Notes under the pieces: model-generated
Told to the model about the DNA's origin: nothing
The model's input: only the letters and a program-made list of their open reading frames with translations
Databases searched by the model: none
Shown here: in pieces, positions 16,618 to 26,496 of the stretch
Layout of the letters: every line of letters begins with the position of its first letter
Position numbering within the stretch: position 1 is the first letter of the stretch
Made by a program: the position numbers and the translations under genes
Assembly: GCA_944325005.1 (NCBI GenBank)
Contig: CALUYO010000009.1
Span: 1 to 60,701 of the forward strand
DNA length: 60,701 nucleotides
DNA from: Candidatus Gastranaerophilales bacterium
GTDB taxonomy: Bacteria > Cyanobacteriota > Vampirovibrionia > Gastranaerophilales > Gastranaerophilaceae
Direction: 5' to 3'

Positions 16618-18591
16618 TTAATACATTATGTCGCCTACACCAAAAGTAAAGTATCCGCCTCTATTGCCATTATCACCCGGATTGGTGAGCGGAATACCGT
16701 AATCGATTGAAAGCGGTCCCATTCCGGGAATATATAATTTCAAACCTATACCTGCAGATACTGCATAAAGAGGTCTGTCGTATATCTGGTCTGTAATTGA
16801 CGGGTTAAAGATTTTACCTGCATCAGCCCATACAGTAAATCTCAGATTGTTTAAGAAGTTGATACGTGTCCTGTCAAGAAAAGGAATAGGTGTTGCAAAT
16901 TCTGCACTACCCATAATGAATGCATCACCTGTACCTACACCGCTCATTTTAAAACCTCTGATGGTATAAGGTCCGCCTAATCTATATGCCATTACTTCAG
17001 GCATGTTGTCGCCGTGTATCTTTCCGCCGCCCTTTGCGGTGAATGATAATGATGATTTCTTTCCTACAGGAATATATTGTTTAACCATACCGGTCAGCTT
17101 ACCGTGGGTTTTGTCAAAATCTATAACGCCGATTTCTTCATCAAATCTTAAACTTGCCATTGTCCCTTTTCGTGTAACGGTAGCATTGTCGCGTGTATCA
17201 TACAGCAATGCGGGACTTAATGACAGGAATAAGCCGCCCTCAAGTTGTTTTGCACGTTCAGAAATAGGGATATTATATCTTGAATAAAGGTTGCTGATTT
17301 TTCTTCCGTCACCTTCTGAAACATCTATGTTTTCTATACCGAGAGAGAATGTACCGGTTACATGTTTATTGTGTTTCATCCTGTGTGCAACAGTCGCTTC
17401 AGCACCTACTCTTCTTTCAATTGCAAGCGGAACCTGGTATGAGCCGAAATCTCTGTAGAATACTTTACTCATTAATGAGGTATCTGCATTGTAGAAGTAT
17501 GGTTTAAAATAGCTTAATTCAGCCTGCAGATTCATTCTTCTTTTGATTGATGAATCGTTTAAAATAACACCGGTACCCGCGATACCGTTTAAGGATAGTC
17601 TTTCGTTTCTCCCAAGGAAGTTGTTATCTGAAATTCCTACTGATCCGAACACACCGGTAACAGAATCAATACCGCCGCCTACAGATATGCTTGCAGTCCT
17701 TTGCTCTTCAATATTAATTGTAATGTCATATTTATCCGGATCATCGGTCGGTTCAATCTCTCTTGTTACATCTTTAAAAGCCTGTGTTGCATAAAGCCTT
17801 ACGAGATCTTCTTTTAACAAATTTTCATTATAAACCTGCCCGGGTTCTGTGAGAATGTTTCTTTCAATAACGTAATCTTTTGTTTTTTCGTTGCCAGAAA
17901 TCAGTATCCTGTTAATTGTTCCTTCTTTAATACTGATATTTACTGTTCCGTCGGGGTCATCGTACGCATCATCTATTCGCGCAAGTATATAGCCTTTCGA
18001 ACTGTAACAATCCTGAATTTTTGCAATAGCCTCATTTATTTCGGCAATATTCTGGGGTTTACCTTTCATAGGCAAAAGATAGGTTAGTATTTCATCGGTA
18101 GAGATTACGGTATTACCTTCTATGGTAAAGTCAGTTACCGGAGCATTTTCTTCAAGAACAATTTTTAACGTAATTGTTCCGTCAGTATTATTTATGGGGA
18201 TAGCTCTCATATTTTCCGTAAAATACCCGAGCTGGTAGATAGATTTTAAATCACGCTGTACTAATTCTCTGTTATATATATCTCCTTGTTGAAGCTTCAT
18301 TTGCTGTAGGATTAAAGAGGTATCAATTACGTTATTTCCCAAAATTTCAATATTTTTAATTGTTCGTTTATCAGTTTTTTCGGTAGAGGAAGTTGTTTTG
18401 TGGACAGCTCCGGATGCTGTGGGTGTCTCTGTTTCAGAGGTTGTTTGTGCCGCAGAAGGAGGCTGGAGGTCACGTACTTCTGTTTCGGTTTTATCTCCCC
18501 AAAAATTTACTTTCGCAACACTCTGAAGCGGGCACATTAAAACCAACATCAGGGCTATTAAAGATATATATAATTTATTCTGTGAATTCAA
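16618..18591 (-). CDS. bamA: Outer membrane assembly factor BamA (Omp85)
   Basis: A 657-residue Omp85 protein: signal peptide (1-26), a Thr/Ser/Glu-rich linker to about 80, three POTRA domains (about 80-150, 153-230, 232-306), then the 16-strand barrel, with the GGPYTIRGF-type loop 6 motif near residue 545 and the end FTFGVGDIMY. Three POTRAs fit cyanobacterial-type Omp85. It starts at TTG (18591), the only start that keeps the charged signal-peptide N-terminus; AGGTAGAG lies upstream. A promoter (TTTCAC, 16-base spacer, TATAAT) lies in the 75 bases between this gene and rsmI. Confidence 0.9.
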   Translation of the reverse strand: MNSQNKLYISLIALMLVLMCPLQSVAKVNFWGDKTETEVRDLQPPSAAQTTSETETPTASGAVHKTTSSTEKTDKRTIKNIEILGNNVIDTSLILQQMKLQQGDIYNRELVQRDLKSIYQLGYFTENMRAIPINNTDGTITLKIVLEENAPVTDFTIEGNTVISTDEILTYLLPMKGKPQNIAEINEAIAKIQDCYSSKGYILARIDDAYDDPDGTVNISIKEGTINRILISGNEKTKDYVIERNILTEPGQVYNENLLKEDLVRLYATQAFKDVTREIEPTDDPDKYDITINIEEQRTASISVGGGIDSVTGVFGSVGISDNNFLGRNERLSLNGIAGTGVILNDSSIKRRMNLQAELSYFKPYFYNADTSLMSKVFYRDFGSYQVPLAIERRVGAEATVAHRMKHNKHVTGTFSLGIENIDVSEGDGRKISNLYSRYNIPISERAKQLEGGLFLSLSPALLYDTRDNATVTRKGTMASLRFDEEIGVIDFDKTHGKLTGMVKQYIPVGKKSSLSFTAKGGGKIHGDNMPEVMAYRLGGPYTIRGFKMSGVGTGDAFIMGSAEFATPIPFLDRTRINFLNNLRFTVWADAGKIFNPSITDQIYDRPLYAVSAGIGLKLYIPGMGPLSIDYGIPLTNPGDNGNRGGYFTFGVGDIMY

Positions 18592-18666
18592 AAAATCTCT
18601 ACCTTAAAAACTTCAATTATACTATCCTAAAAATATTATATCATAAATTAAAAAAAGTGAAACATG

Positions 18667-19479
18667 TTAATTATTTAAACATCTTTTGTAAATATCGTTT
18701 TTATTGAGGTTATAAAGTTCAGACAGGATTACTGAAATTTCTTTTGCTTTAAAATTTTTTGATTTTAAAAGAGAAATTTTTTCGTCAATATTTATTTCTT
18801 CGTGATTATTGTTTTCTCTGAAAATCAATGCAACAATTTCACCTTTCAGTGTATTATTTTGAAAATGTTCAATAACTTTTTCAGTATCATCAATAACTAT
18901 TTCTTCAAAGATTTTCGTGAGTTCTCTGCCTATTGCAACACGTGAATAAGGTCTGATTTCTTTTATTATCTTCAGAGTATTTAAAATTCTGTTCGGAGAC
19001 TCGTAGAAAATCAGATCTGTTGATTTGTACTTTTTTAATAAATCTTCAATGTGTGATTTTGTTTTGGGTAAAAAACCTGCAAATGTAAAATCTTCATCTC
19101 CTCTTGGAAGCTGGGAAAGAAATGTTGCAACAGCATTAGCACCGGCAAGTGCAGTAACAGTGTAATGTTTTTTGCGCAATTCATCTACTATGACAGCTCC
19201 GGGATCGCAGAATAATGGAGTGCCTGCATCAGAGACAAGGGCAATCTTTTTCCCTTCTGCCAGCATATTAAGAAAATAATTTATACGTTCTTTCTCATTA
19301 AATTTGTGGTATGAGATACATTTTGTTTTGATGTCAAAATGATTTAGCAGTTTCTGAGTGACTCTCATATCTTCACATGCTATAATATCAACGAATTTTA
19401 AAGTCTCTATTGCTCTTTGAGTTATGTCTCCAAGATTTCCTATTGGAGTTGGTACTATGTAAAAATCATATTCTTTCAT
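18667..19479 (-). CDS. rsmI: 16S rRNA (cytidine-1402 2'-O) methyltransferase
   Basis: A 270-residue tetrapyrrole-methylase-fold enzyme with the RsmI signature: YIVPTPIGNLGDITQRAIETL at the start, CEDMRVTQKLL, SDAGTPLFCDPG, LPRGDEDFTFAGFLP and FYESPNRI. It methylates C1402 in the ribosomal P site. It begins three bases after the stop of the upstream solute-binding lipoprotein gene without its own clear ribosome site, so translation is probably coupled. Confidence 0.92.
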   Translation of the reverse strand: MKEYDFYIVPTPIGNLGDITQRAIETLKFVDIIACEDMRVTQKLLNHFDIKTKCISYHKFNEKERINYFLNMLAEGKKIALVSDAGTPLFCDPGAVIVDELRKKHYTVTALAGANAVATFLSQLPRGDEDFTFAGFLPKTKSHIEDLLKKYKSTDLIFYESPNRILNTLKIIKEIRPYSRVAIGRELTKIFEEIVIDDTEKVIEHFQNNTLKGEIVALIFRENNNHEEINIDEKISLLKSKNFKAKEISVILSELYNLNKNDIYKRCLNN

Positions 19480-19482
19480 TAT

Positions 19483-20616
19483 TTAATTAAATCTCGCTTC
19501 CGTATCTTTTTTCAATTTGTCGGTAATTTCCCTGTAATCAGTTGTTACAGGTGTAGGTTTTGAGGTCTTTATTATATCTAAAAATATTTTTGAATGCTCC
19601 GGTTTCTGACCGTCTAAAAAATATTCTGAATTTGCCGCATCCTCACGTGCCGGAACAATTAATCCGCTTTGAGCAAATTTTTCACTGCTTTCTTTTGAAG
19701 ATAAAAATTTAACGAGTTTTTTTGCTTCTTCCTTATGTTTTGACGATTTTGAAACAGCCCAGCCTGATGCGTCCAATTGTACAATACTTCCTTTAGTTCC
19801 TTTTGGAAACTCTGTGATATCCCAGTCGAATTCCGCTTCTTCCCGTAATTTAGGCACCATCCATCTTCCTGATAAGTACATTCCTATGCGCTGTTGAAGA
19901 AACATTTGGGCCATTGTAGCACTTGCAATTTCAGATTTTAAAGGAGCAACGTGATATTTTTTTCTTAAATCTGCATAAAAATTTAGAGCTTGTTGACTCT
20001 CTTCTTTATCTATGTCATACGGTAAGATGCCGCCTCCGTTGCTCATAAGATAAGGAAGCCAGAACAGTGGATCTTCTTCAAAACTTATTCCGAAAGTATT
20101 TTTATCTGTCAATTTTTTTGCGGTTGTCAGAAAATCGTCAAATGTCCAACCCTTATCAGGATATGCAATATTTTTTTTATCAAATAAATCTTTATTATAA
20201 AAGATTACAAGATTTGAAACGTCACGCGGAATCGCATAAAGTTTTCCATTAAGGCTTAGTGCCTCAAGAGCCTGAGGGTAAAATCCGTTTTCCGGTTCTA
20301 ATTCTTCCAGAACTCCTGCATTAGCATAAACCGGTAAATATAAGTTATTAATGAATATTACATCGGGGGCAGTGTTGGAAGCAAAAAGTAAATGAATTTT
20401 TTGAAAATAATTCTGAGGGATATGCATAAAATCCACTTTTATATCAGGATTTTCTTTTTCAAACTCTGATATAAGAGGTTTTAGAATATCTGTTTCTGAC
20501 TTTGAGCCCCAGCTTGCAAATTCTATAGTTGTATATGTTTCTTTTTTTGCACATCCGCACAAGAAAATACAGCATGTCAAAATTGTGAAAAATATTAATC
20601 TAAAGCTTGTTCTCAC
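19483..20616 (-). CDS. Sugar ABC transporter substrate-binding lipoprotein (orphan)
   Basis: A 377-residue family 1 extracellular solute-binding protein. Lipobox LCGC (Cys about 22), then EFASWGS, LISEFEKENPDIKVDF, APDVIFINN and the GRWMVPKLREEAEFDWDITEFPKG block, all typical of maltose/sn-glycerol-3-phosphate-type binding proteins. No permease or ATPase gene is next to it, so it must use components encoded elsewhere. It lies 13 bases after the AMIN-like gene in a minus-strand unit that ends with rsmI. Confidence 0.85.
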   Translation of the reverse strand: MRTSFRLIFFTILTCCIFLCGCAKKETYTTIEFASWGSKSETDILKPLISEFEKENPDIKVDFMHIPQNYFQKIHLLFASNTAPDVIFINNLYLPVYANAGVLEELEPENGFYPQALEALSLNGKLYAIPRDVSNLVIFYNKDLFDKKNIAYPDKGWTFDDFLTTAKKLTDKNTFGISFEEDPLFWLPYLMSNGGGILPYDIDKEESQQALNFYADLRKKYHVAPLKSEIASATMAQMFLQQRIGMYLSGRWMVPKLREEAEFDWDITEFPKGTKGSIVQLDASGWAVSKSSKHKEEAKKLVKFLSSKESSEKFAQSGLIVPAREDAANSEYFLDGQKPEHSKIFLDIIKTSKPTPVTTDYREITDKLKKDTEARFN

Positions 20617-20629
20617 AATTTTTTACCTG

Positions 20630-22630
20630 TTATAATTCTATGAGTACACCCATTTTGTCATCGTTAACTTCTACAAGTGACTTAAATCCGCCGGCTTTGA
20701 CCATATAAACATTAGCGTTATCATGTCTTACCTGAATAGGATTTGTTACGTTTGTATCAAATTTTTTCAATACAAATACTTCATCATTTACTTTGCCTAT
20801 TAAAGCTGATTTGCCGTCAAGATTTACTATATAGAAACCTTTATTATCATCTATATTAAAACCGGATTTTACTATTAGCCCGTTAATATATGATGATTTT
20901 GTCTCATTACGCAATTTTGTAATAGGATTTGTTTGCGAAACCGGATTTTTTGCGTTTACAGACGGCTTTGTCGTAAGTTGAGCTGCGTTTTTTTCTTTAT
21001 CAATAATTGAGAAAAATTCATCAATGGATGACATAATGTATTCTGTAGGTTTAAATTTCATACGTATACCTCTGTTTTCTACATCAGCTAAATCTAAATT
21101 TGCGTCTTTTAACCTTCTTGTATTTGAATGAAGAATAGAGTCTCCCAGTTCAACAGTTTTCTGTTCTCTAAGAGGAATTTCGTTTTCATATTTTTTAAAT
21201 CTGCTTCTGATTTTATCACGGTTCGTTATGCTAAGAGATGTTCTGCGTGTATCAAAAGCTTTAAGTTTAATTGTTCTCTGTATGGCATCTTCTTCGCTAT
21301 GAACTTCAACAATTTCCGGAACTGAATTTTTGATGTTTTGAGGCTCTGCTTCAGAGAACATTTTTTCCAGTTCTTGCCGTTTAGCTTCGATATTAACATC
21401 GGGTTGTTGTAACGGTTCTTCTGCAGGAGTTTTAATAAATGTATAATGCCCTTTATTATCAGCACGTGGAACCGGTTTTGCAGAGGCGTCAAGATAACGC
21501 TGGTATTTCTGCTGCCATGATAATTCATCATTATTGACGATATTATTATATTTAACGGTATTAAGTATTGGCGGTCTTTTGGAGAGATTATCAATAAAAG
21601 ATTCTCTCAATTCTTTTGACTTTCTTATGGATGTTTTTATAAATTTTGAAATAAAAATTAATGCCAGCAATGGTAATAATGCATATTTTACGGGCTTAGG
21701 TAAATTATTAATATTTATATTACTTAGCTTATTTTTTATTGAAGATAGAATAGAGACTTTTTCTGCGGGTGGAAGTTCTTTAATATCTTTAATTGGGGCA
21801 TCAAACGTTGTTCCTGCAATAGTATTAACTTGAGAAATAGTCTCCTGTGGAGCCATTTCTGCTTGTTTTTCTTTTTTTACTTCTTCGATAAGTTCTGCAA
21901 GCTGTTCTTTTCTTGTTTTTCTCTCATCCTGAGGATTAATTTCCTCAAGCTTGATTTTCGGAACTTTAGGCTCTTGTTTCACATCTGTTTTTGACGGGGT
22001 TTTTATTGCAATAGGTTTTATATTTTTAGATGGATCCGGTTTTGAGGAGTTAACTGCAGGTTTTGCTTTGACAACAGTTTTTTGAGAGACTTTTGGCGCT
22101 GCAGGTGCTTTATTAACAGTAACTTCTGTTTTAGGTGGCTGCTGTTTTTTTGCCGGTTCTTGTTTTGATATATTATTTTTTACGGCATTTGCCTGTGCAA
22201 TAAGGGTTTTATATTCCTTTTGTTCTGCTGTTACCGGAGCACTTTTCTGAGTAGTTGTTTTAATATCAAGCGGTTTAGTTGTAATAAGTGTAACTTTCGT
22301 ATATCCTCCGCTTGTATCATTGACGGTTTTTACATCAATATTTGAAACTAAATCTTTTACCCCGTAAAGGCTGGAGTTACTATAACCGTTACTTTGAACT
22401 TTAGGTATAAGGATTACATATTTATTGTCTGATTTTTTTCTTACAAGAACATTATCGTTGTATGTATTTGAGGTAAATAAAGTTACATTAACAGAATTAT
22501 CTGAAGCTCGTTTCAAATCGAGCTGTACAAGGTTATTATTTTCGGCATTTGCAAACGTCTCTGATACAGGTATAACTGTTAGAGCAAGCAAGAGTGCCAT
22601 AGCTGCTATATTAGATTTTTTTACTGCCAT
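20630..22630 (-). CDS. Envelope protein with AMIN-like N-terminus and Pro/Lys-rich linker
   Basis: A 666-residue protein with a signal peptide or anchor (1-27), an AMIN-like beta domain (about 28-135: VNVTLFTSNTYND, KYVILIPKVQS, TKVTLITTKPL), a long Lys/Pro/Gln-rich linker (about 140-290), a membrane helix near 308-328 (YALLPLLALIFISKF) and a cytoplasmic-looking second half ending in a beta-rich domain. AMIN domains usually target proteins to peptidoglycan or secretins in cyanobacteria. Function unknown; the domain call is by eye. Confidence 0.6.
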   Translation of the reverse strand: MAVKKSNIAAMALLLALTVIPVSETFANAENNNLVQLDLKRASDNSVNVTLFTSNTYNDNVLVRKKSDNKYVILIPKVQSNGYSNSSLYGVKDLVSNIDVKTVNDTSGGYTKVTLITTKPLDIKTTTQKSAPVTAEQKEYKTLIAQANAVKNNISKQEPAKKQQPPKTEVTVNKAPAAPKVSQKTVVKAKPAVNSSKPDPSKNIKPIAIKTPSKTDVKQEPKVPKIKLEEINPQDERKTRKEQLAELIEEVKKEKQAEMAPQETISQVNTIAGTTFDAPIKDIKELPPAEKVSILSSIKNKLSNININNLPKPVKYALLPLLALIFISKFIKTSIRKSKELRESFIDNLSKRPPILNTVKYNNIVNNDELSWQQKYQRYLDASAKPVPRADNKGHYTFIKTPAEEPLQQPDVNIEAKRQELEKMFSEAEPQNIKNSVPEIVEVHSEEDAIQRTIKLKAFDTRRTSLSITNRDKIRSRFKKYENEIPLREQKTVELGDSILHSNTRRLKDANLDLADVENRGIRMKFKPTEYIMSSIDEFFSIIDKEKNAAQLTTKPSVNAKNPVSQTNPITKLRNETKSSYINGLIVKSGFNIDDNKGFYIVNLDGKSALIGKVNDEVFVLKKFDTNVTNPIQVRHDNANVYMVKAGGFKSLVEVNDDKMGVLIEL

Positions 22631-22766
22631 TTTCTACCGTTAAATTTTCCCTTATACATTTATATAATACTTTGAGATAAAAAAAATTGCCACTTTGTTA
22701 AAATTTTAGACTTTTATGTTACAATTTATGAACAAATTATATCACAAATTACAGGAAATATATCGT

Positions 22767-23657
22767 ATGAAAAGCGGATTCACAGCAATAATAGGAAGAC
22801 CCAATGTCGGAAAATCTACTCTTTTAAATCAAATTTTAGGACAGAAAATTGTTATAGCAACTGATAAAGCACAGACTACACGCAAAAGAATTAAGGGTAT
22901 TTATACGACAGATAAAGGTCAGATTGTTTTTATAGATACCCCCGGTGTTCATAAACCTTTAAATAAGCTTGGAGAATTTCTTCTTGATGAATCTAAAATG
23001 GCTGTTCCTGATGCTGATTTGATTTTATTTCTTGTAGACGGATCTGAACCTGCCGGAAAGGGGGATAGATGGATTGCGGAAAATATTTTACAGACTGAAA
23101 TACCTCTAGTTATTGTGATGAACAAGGTTGATAAACTCAAAAAATTAAATAAAGTTGACGAAAATCTGTTATCATATAAACTTTTATTTGAAAAGAATTA
23201 TCCTGTTGTAAAAATTTCAGCTAAGACCGGAAGAAACATTGATACTCTCATTAAAAATATATATAAATACTTGCCAGAAGGTGGGTTACTTTATCCGGAA
23301 GATGTTGTGACAGAAGAAACCATGCGTGATGTGACGGAAGAAATTATTCGTGAAAAAATTCTTATTAATACATCTGATGAAATTCCGCATTCGGTTGCTG
23401 TTAAGATTGAAAGTTATACAGAAAGTGAAGATATAGACAGAATTTATGCAGCAATATACTGTGAAACAAAAAGCCAGAAGGGGATATTAATCGGCAAGGG
23501 CGGGAATCTTCTTAAAAAAATAGGTATGCAAGCCCGTGAGGATCTGGAAAAAATTGTTGAAAAAAAGGTTTTTCTAGGACTTGAAGTTAAGGTTGAAAAA
23601 GACTGGAGAAAAAAACAAACTTCCCTAAAAAATTTCGGGTATGAGCAGGAAAAATAA
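22767..23657 (+). CDS. era: GTPase Era
   Basis: A 296-residue GTPase. The G domain has GRPNVGKST, the Era switch AQTTRKRIKGIYT, DTPG and NKVD, followed by the KH domain with ILIGKGGNLLKKIG. Era binds the 3' end of 16S rRNA and aids 30S assembly. The ATG at 22767 is preferred over the frame start at 22716 because it has AGGAAAT in front and gives the normal N-terminus. It is convergent with the acetyltransferase gene, two bases apart. Confidence 0.93.
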   Translation: MKSGFTAIIGRPNVGKSTLLNQILGQKIVIATDKAQTTRKRIKGIYTTDKGQIVFIDTPGVHKPLNKLGEFLLDESKMAVPDADLILFLVDGSEPAGKGDRWIAENILQTEIPLVIVMNKVDKLKKLNKVDENLLSYKLLFEKNYPVVKISAKTGRNIDTLIKNIYKYLPEGGLLYPEDVVTEETMRDVTEEIIREKILINTSDEIPHSVAVKIESYTESEDIDRIYAAIYCETKSQKGILIGKGGNLLKKIGMQAREDLEKIVEKKVFLGLEVKVEKDWRKKQTSLKNFGYEQEK

Positions 23658-23659
23658 GT

Positions 23660-24328
23660 TTATAATTCTAATTTCTCCGTAAGGTTAATATCTTCATTAG
23701 TTTTTGTTTGAATTGTATTTATTATATCGTCAAGGTGCTTCATTGTTTTTTCTGTGGTGTTTCTGTTTGTCCTCATTGTAACAAGCCAGTTTTCTCCGCC
23801 GGTTTGTTTAAAACCAAGTCTTGTATATTTTGACACTGTGTCAAAAGGTCCGTTTAATATTGCAGTTAGATCTATAAAATTTGCTCTGCTGTTTAAAAAA
23901 TCTGTAAACATTTGTTTAAATAATGTTTGACCGGCAAGTGCCACTTTCTTGCCGGTTTCTGCCGGCCATGTACAAATGCAATCTAAATAGTATTTATTTT
24001 TACCTGGTTGAAATGTTATAATACCGCATGGTTTATTCTTTTGGGCTGCTATAATACATTTTCTATCATTAAGCTGACCTTTATCCAGTGCCAGATTAAG
24101 CATTTCCTGCCATCGTTCAAACTCATCTTTTGTAATTTTTGTACCGGGCATAAGTTCATTCATTTTAACTCTTTCGCGAAGATTTTTCAAAAAAAATTTG
24201 TCTTTTGGGGTTATTTGAAATAAATCAATGCTGGTTTCAACATTTTTGATACAATTTGTTGAATTTGCGATATGTATGCCTCTGAATTTCTGTTGATGTG
24301 CTGTATTGAAGCTTTTTTGTATTTGCAT
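23660..24328 (-). CDS. GNAT-like acetyltransferase with N-terminal F-x-G tag
   Basis: A 222-residue protein. The head MQIQKSFNTAHQQKFRGIH is the F-x-G type seen on several proteins here. From about residue 90 it looks like a GNAT fold: KPCGIITFQ, CTWPAETGKKVALAGQTLFKQM (acetyl-CoA binding helix region) and SKYTRLGFKQTGG, typical of the last GNAT strands. The substrate is unknown. Its ribosome site lies in a small hairpin (24336-24354). Confidence 0.6.
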   Translation of the reverse strand: MQIQKSFNTAHQQKFRGIHIANSTNCIKNVETSIDLFQITPKDKFFLKNLRERVKMNELMPGTKITKDEFERWQEMLNLALDKGQLNDRKCIIAAQKNKPCGIITFQPGKNKYYLDCICTWPAETGKKVALAGQTLFKQMFTDFLNSRANFIDLTAILNGPFDTVSKYTRLGFKQTGGENWLVTMRTNRNTTEKTMKHLDDIINTIQTKTNEDINLTEKLEL

Positions 24329-24335
24329 AAAATTC

Positions 24336-24354
24336 TTCCCTTTTTACAAGGGAA
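24336..24354 (-). promoter_or_regulatory. Hairpin covering the ribosome site of the GNAT gene
   Basis: TTCCCTT and AAGGGAA pair across a 5-base loop on the minus strand; the right arm is the AAGGGAA ribosome site, 7 bases before the ATG at 24328. It could limit translation. This is visible pairing only. Confidence 0.35.
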
Positions 24355-24451
24355 ATGTCGTAAATTTTTAAAATTGCCTTATCTTTAAGTTTTTTTAAGT
24401 TCTGTTTATTTTTAGAAATTCCTGACAATTATCCATATAAAAATAGAAAAC

Positions 24452-25147
24452 TTAAATATTCAGTTTGTATCCGCCTCCGTATATTGTTTCTATATATTTT
24501 TTACCGTCGGCTATTTTATCTATTTTGCTTCTCAAATGTCTTATATGAACTCTGATTGTTTCAATATCGTCATCAGGAGAATAACCCCAGATATCTTTTA
24601 AAAGTTGTGCAGAAGAAACCATATTGCCGTGGTTTTGGAAGAGAAGATTGAATATTTCAAATTCTATCGGAGTTAATTTTGCCTGTTTTTCTCCAATTTT
24701 AACACTGTAAAGCTCTGGTAGAAGCGTGATTTCTCCAAGTGTTAAAAGTTCTCTTGTTGATGCACTTTCAGGAATTTGGCGTGTCCTTTTTAAAAGAGCT
24801 CTTACACGAACCTGAAGTTCTTCCATTTCAAACGGTTTCACAAGATAATCGTCTACTCCGATATTAAAACCGTTAACTTTATCATTAATCTGTGATAATG
24901 CCGTGAGCATTAAAATCGGGATATCTTTTGTTGCATCATTTTTTCTAATTCTCTGTGCAACAGTAAAACCGTCAACATCAGGCATCATTACATCAAGAAT
25001 TACAAGTGATGGAAGCTCCTGTTTGCATAGGGCAAATCCCTTTACTCCGTCAAATGCCTGTATAATCTTATATCCGCATAATTCTAAGTTTACTTTTATA
25101 AGCTCGTTTATCGCCAAATCGTCATCTATAACAAGAATTTTATTCAT
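24452..25147 (-). CDS. OmpR/PhoB-family response regulator
   Basis: A 231-residue two-domain regulator. The receiver has the acidic pair in VIDDD, phospho-Asp in ILDVMMPDVDG (about residue 52), the TALS switch and Lys in LVKPFEMEEL. A winged helix follows from about 135 (LTPIEFEIFNLLFQNHG, DDDIETIRVHIRHLRSKI, ETIYGGGYKL). No histidine kinase is adjacent. A TATATA box lies about ten bases before the ATG with no ribosome site, so the message may be nearly leaderless. The target is unknown; it is not clearly RpaA or RpaB. Confidence 0.9.
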   Translation of the reverse strand: MNKILVIDDDLAINELIKVNLELCGYKIIQAFDGVKGFALCKQELPSLVILDVMMPDVDGFTVAQRIRKNDATKDIPILMLTALSQINDKVNGFNIGVDDYLVKPFEMEELQVRVRALLKRTRQIPESASTRELLTLGEITLLPELYSVKIGEKQAKLTPIEFEIFNLLFQNHGNMVSSAQLLKDIWGYSPDDDIETIRVHIRHLRSKIDKIADGKKYIETIYGGGYKLNI

Positions 25148-25297
25148 ATTTGAATTCTATATATAAAATACAAAAAAAACAACTCTGTTTGTTAAAAAAT
25201 ATTAATAAAAATAGCCTGTTTGAATGATACATTATGACTTATTTTTAGGCATATTTGTGTGAAAAGATATGTAAAAAATTTTTTTTTAAGTGTCAAT

Positions 25298-25326
25298 TTT
25301 ACAAATTTTCGAATTTTTATTGTAAT
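25298..25326 (+). promoter_or_regulatory. Likely promoter of speH in a 252-base intergenic region
   Basis: TTTACA, a 17-base spacer and TGTAAT lie about 75 bases before the speH start. The rest of 25148-25399 is very AT-rich and holds the divergent regulator promoter; nothing else is seen in it. Confidence 0.45.
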
Positions 25327-25399
25327 ATGTTTATTGCAATAACAAATTTGTAGTAATAGTTATTAAGTATACATTTATTTTAGATAGGAGGCACATGAA

Positions 25400-25855
25400 T
25401 TGGCAGTAACATCACCATTTACAGCGTTTAAGGAAAACGGTAAAAAAGAAATCCACTTAGGACAACACGTTTTAGCAGAATTTTTTGAATGTGATCCAAA
25501 CACATTAAATAGTTTAGATAAAGTAGAAAAATACATGGTGGATGCCGCCCTTGAATGTGGTGCTACTATTGTCCAAAAATGTTTTCATATGTTTAATCCC
25601 TATGGTGTTTCAGGTGTAGTAATTATCTCTGAAAGTCATCTTGCAATACATACCTGGCCGGAATTGGGCTATGCAGCAGTTGATTTGTTTACATGCGGTG
25701 ACAAATGCGACCCGAAAGTTTCTTATGAATTTTTGAAAAAGAAATTTAACTCTAAGAAAGCAACTTTCTCTGAATTAAAACGAGGAATTATAGATGAAGA
25801 AACTTTAAGAGTTGCAGAAAAACCTTTTGAAATTATGCAACAATTTGCTGACTAG
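25400..25855 (+). CDS. speH: S-adenosylmethionine decarboxylase proenzyme
   Basis: A 151-residue class 1B AdoMet decarboxylase. The self-cleavage site is in VVIISESHLAIHTWPE: cleavage between Glu78 and Ser79 would make the pyruvoyl group. The catalytic block GYAAVDLFTCGDKCDP follows. It supplies decarboxylated AdoMet for spermidine synthesis; no spermidine synthase is nearby. The start is TTG at 25400, with AGGAGG (25386-25391) 8 bases upstream. An ATG at 25395 in another frame gives only four codons before a stop. Confidence 0.92.
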   Translation: MAVTSPFTAFKENGKKEIHLGQHVLAEFFECDPNTLNSLDKVEKYMVDAALECGATIVQKCFHMFNPYGVSGVVIISESHLAIHTWPELGYAAVDLFTCGDKCDPKVSYEFLKKKFNSKKATFSELKRGIIDEETLRVAEKPFEIMQQFAD

Positions 25856-25887
25856 CCGGGCTTATTGGGTATTGTATAAGTTTTGAA

Positions 25888-25914
25888 GAACCCGCTTTAA
25901 AAGCGGGTTCTTTT
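25888..25914 (+). terminator. Rho-independent terminator of speH
   Basis: GAACCCGCTTT and AAGCGGGTTC form the stem, followed by TTTT. Confidence 0.88.
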
Positions 25915-26001
25915 ATATTTGTTAAATCATGTAAAAAATTTGCCTTCTTACCATGACAATACTCTGCTCTTTTTGTATGATTTCTATATCAGGGGGTAGA
26001 A

Positions 26002-26481
26002 ATGCCGGAAGATTTAATAGAAAAAAAGTCAAATTTTGATTTAACTTCAAGAAGTGCTTTTTCAAGAAATGAAGAAGTATTTACTTCACGTTCATATGCA
26101 GCACTTCTTGCAAAAAATATTATTCCGTATTCTCACCGCAAGCTTGCAGATAACTATGTTATAGTTAAAAAAGTTTTTAAATTTCAGGCTGTTATACCGA
26201 GAATTACTAATGCAGAAAAGGCTTTGCTTGCAAAATATGATTTTAATACTCTTGAATATACAACTGTTAAGCAGATGTATGAAGAACTTGCTCTTTTGCA
26301 AAAGTGGTCTGTTTCTGCAGATGAAGCTTTGAAGGCTGATGCTGATGCAATTCTTGAAATTAGAACTAAGGAATTAAAGTTTATAGTTGCAACAAGTTAT
26401 GCAAACATATCAAACGAGCTATATAAGGGATACTTAGCATTGGAAAATTATTTTGTTGAGATTAGTAAATATAATGATTAA
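26002..26481 (+). CDS. Helical protein of unknown function
   Basis: A 159-residue soluble, mostly helical protein. After a Ser/Arg/Glu-rich head (DLTSRSAFSRNEEVFTSRSY) come several amphipathic helices. No motif or family recognised. AGGGGG stands before the ATG. It is a single-gene unit, bounded by the speH terminator and a bidirectional terminator shared with rpsP. Confidence 0.6.
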   Translation: MPEDLIEKKSNFDLTSRSAFSRNEEVFTSRSYAALLAKNIIPYSHRKLADNYVIVKKVFKFQAVIPRITNAEKALLAKYDFNTLEYTTVKQMYEELALLQKWSVSADEALKADADAILEIRTKELKFIVATSYANISNELYKGYLALENYFVEISKYND

Positions 26482-26496
26482 TTATTTTAGTTATAA

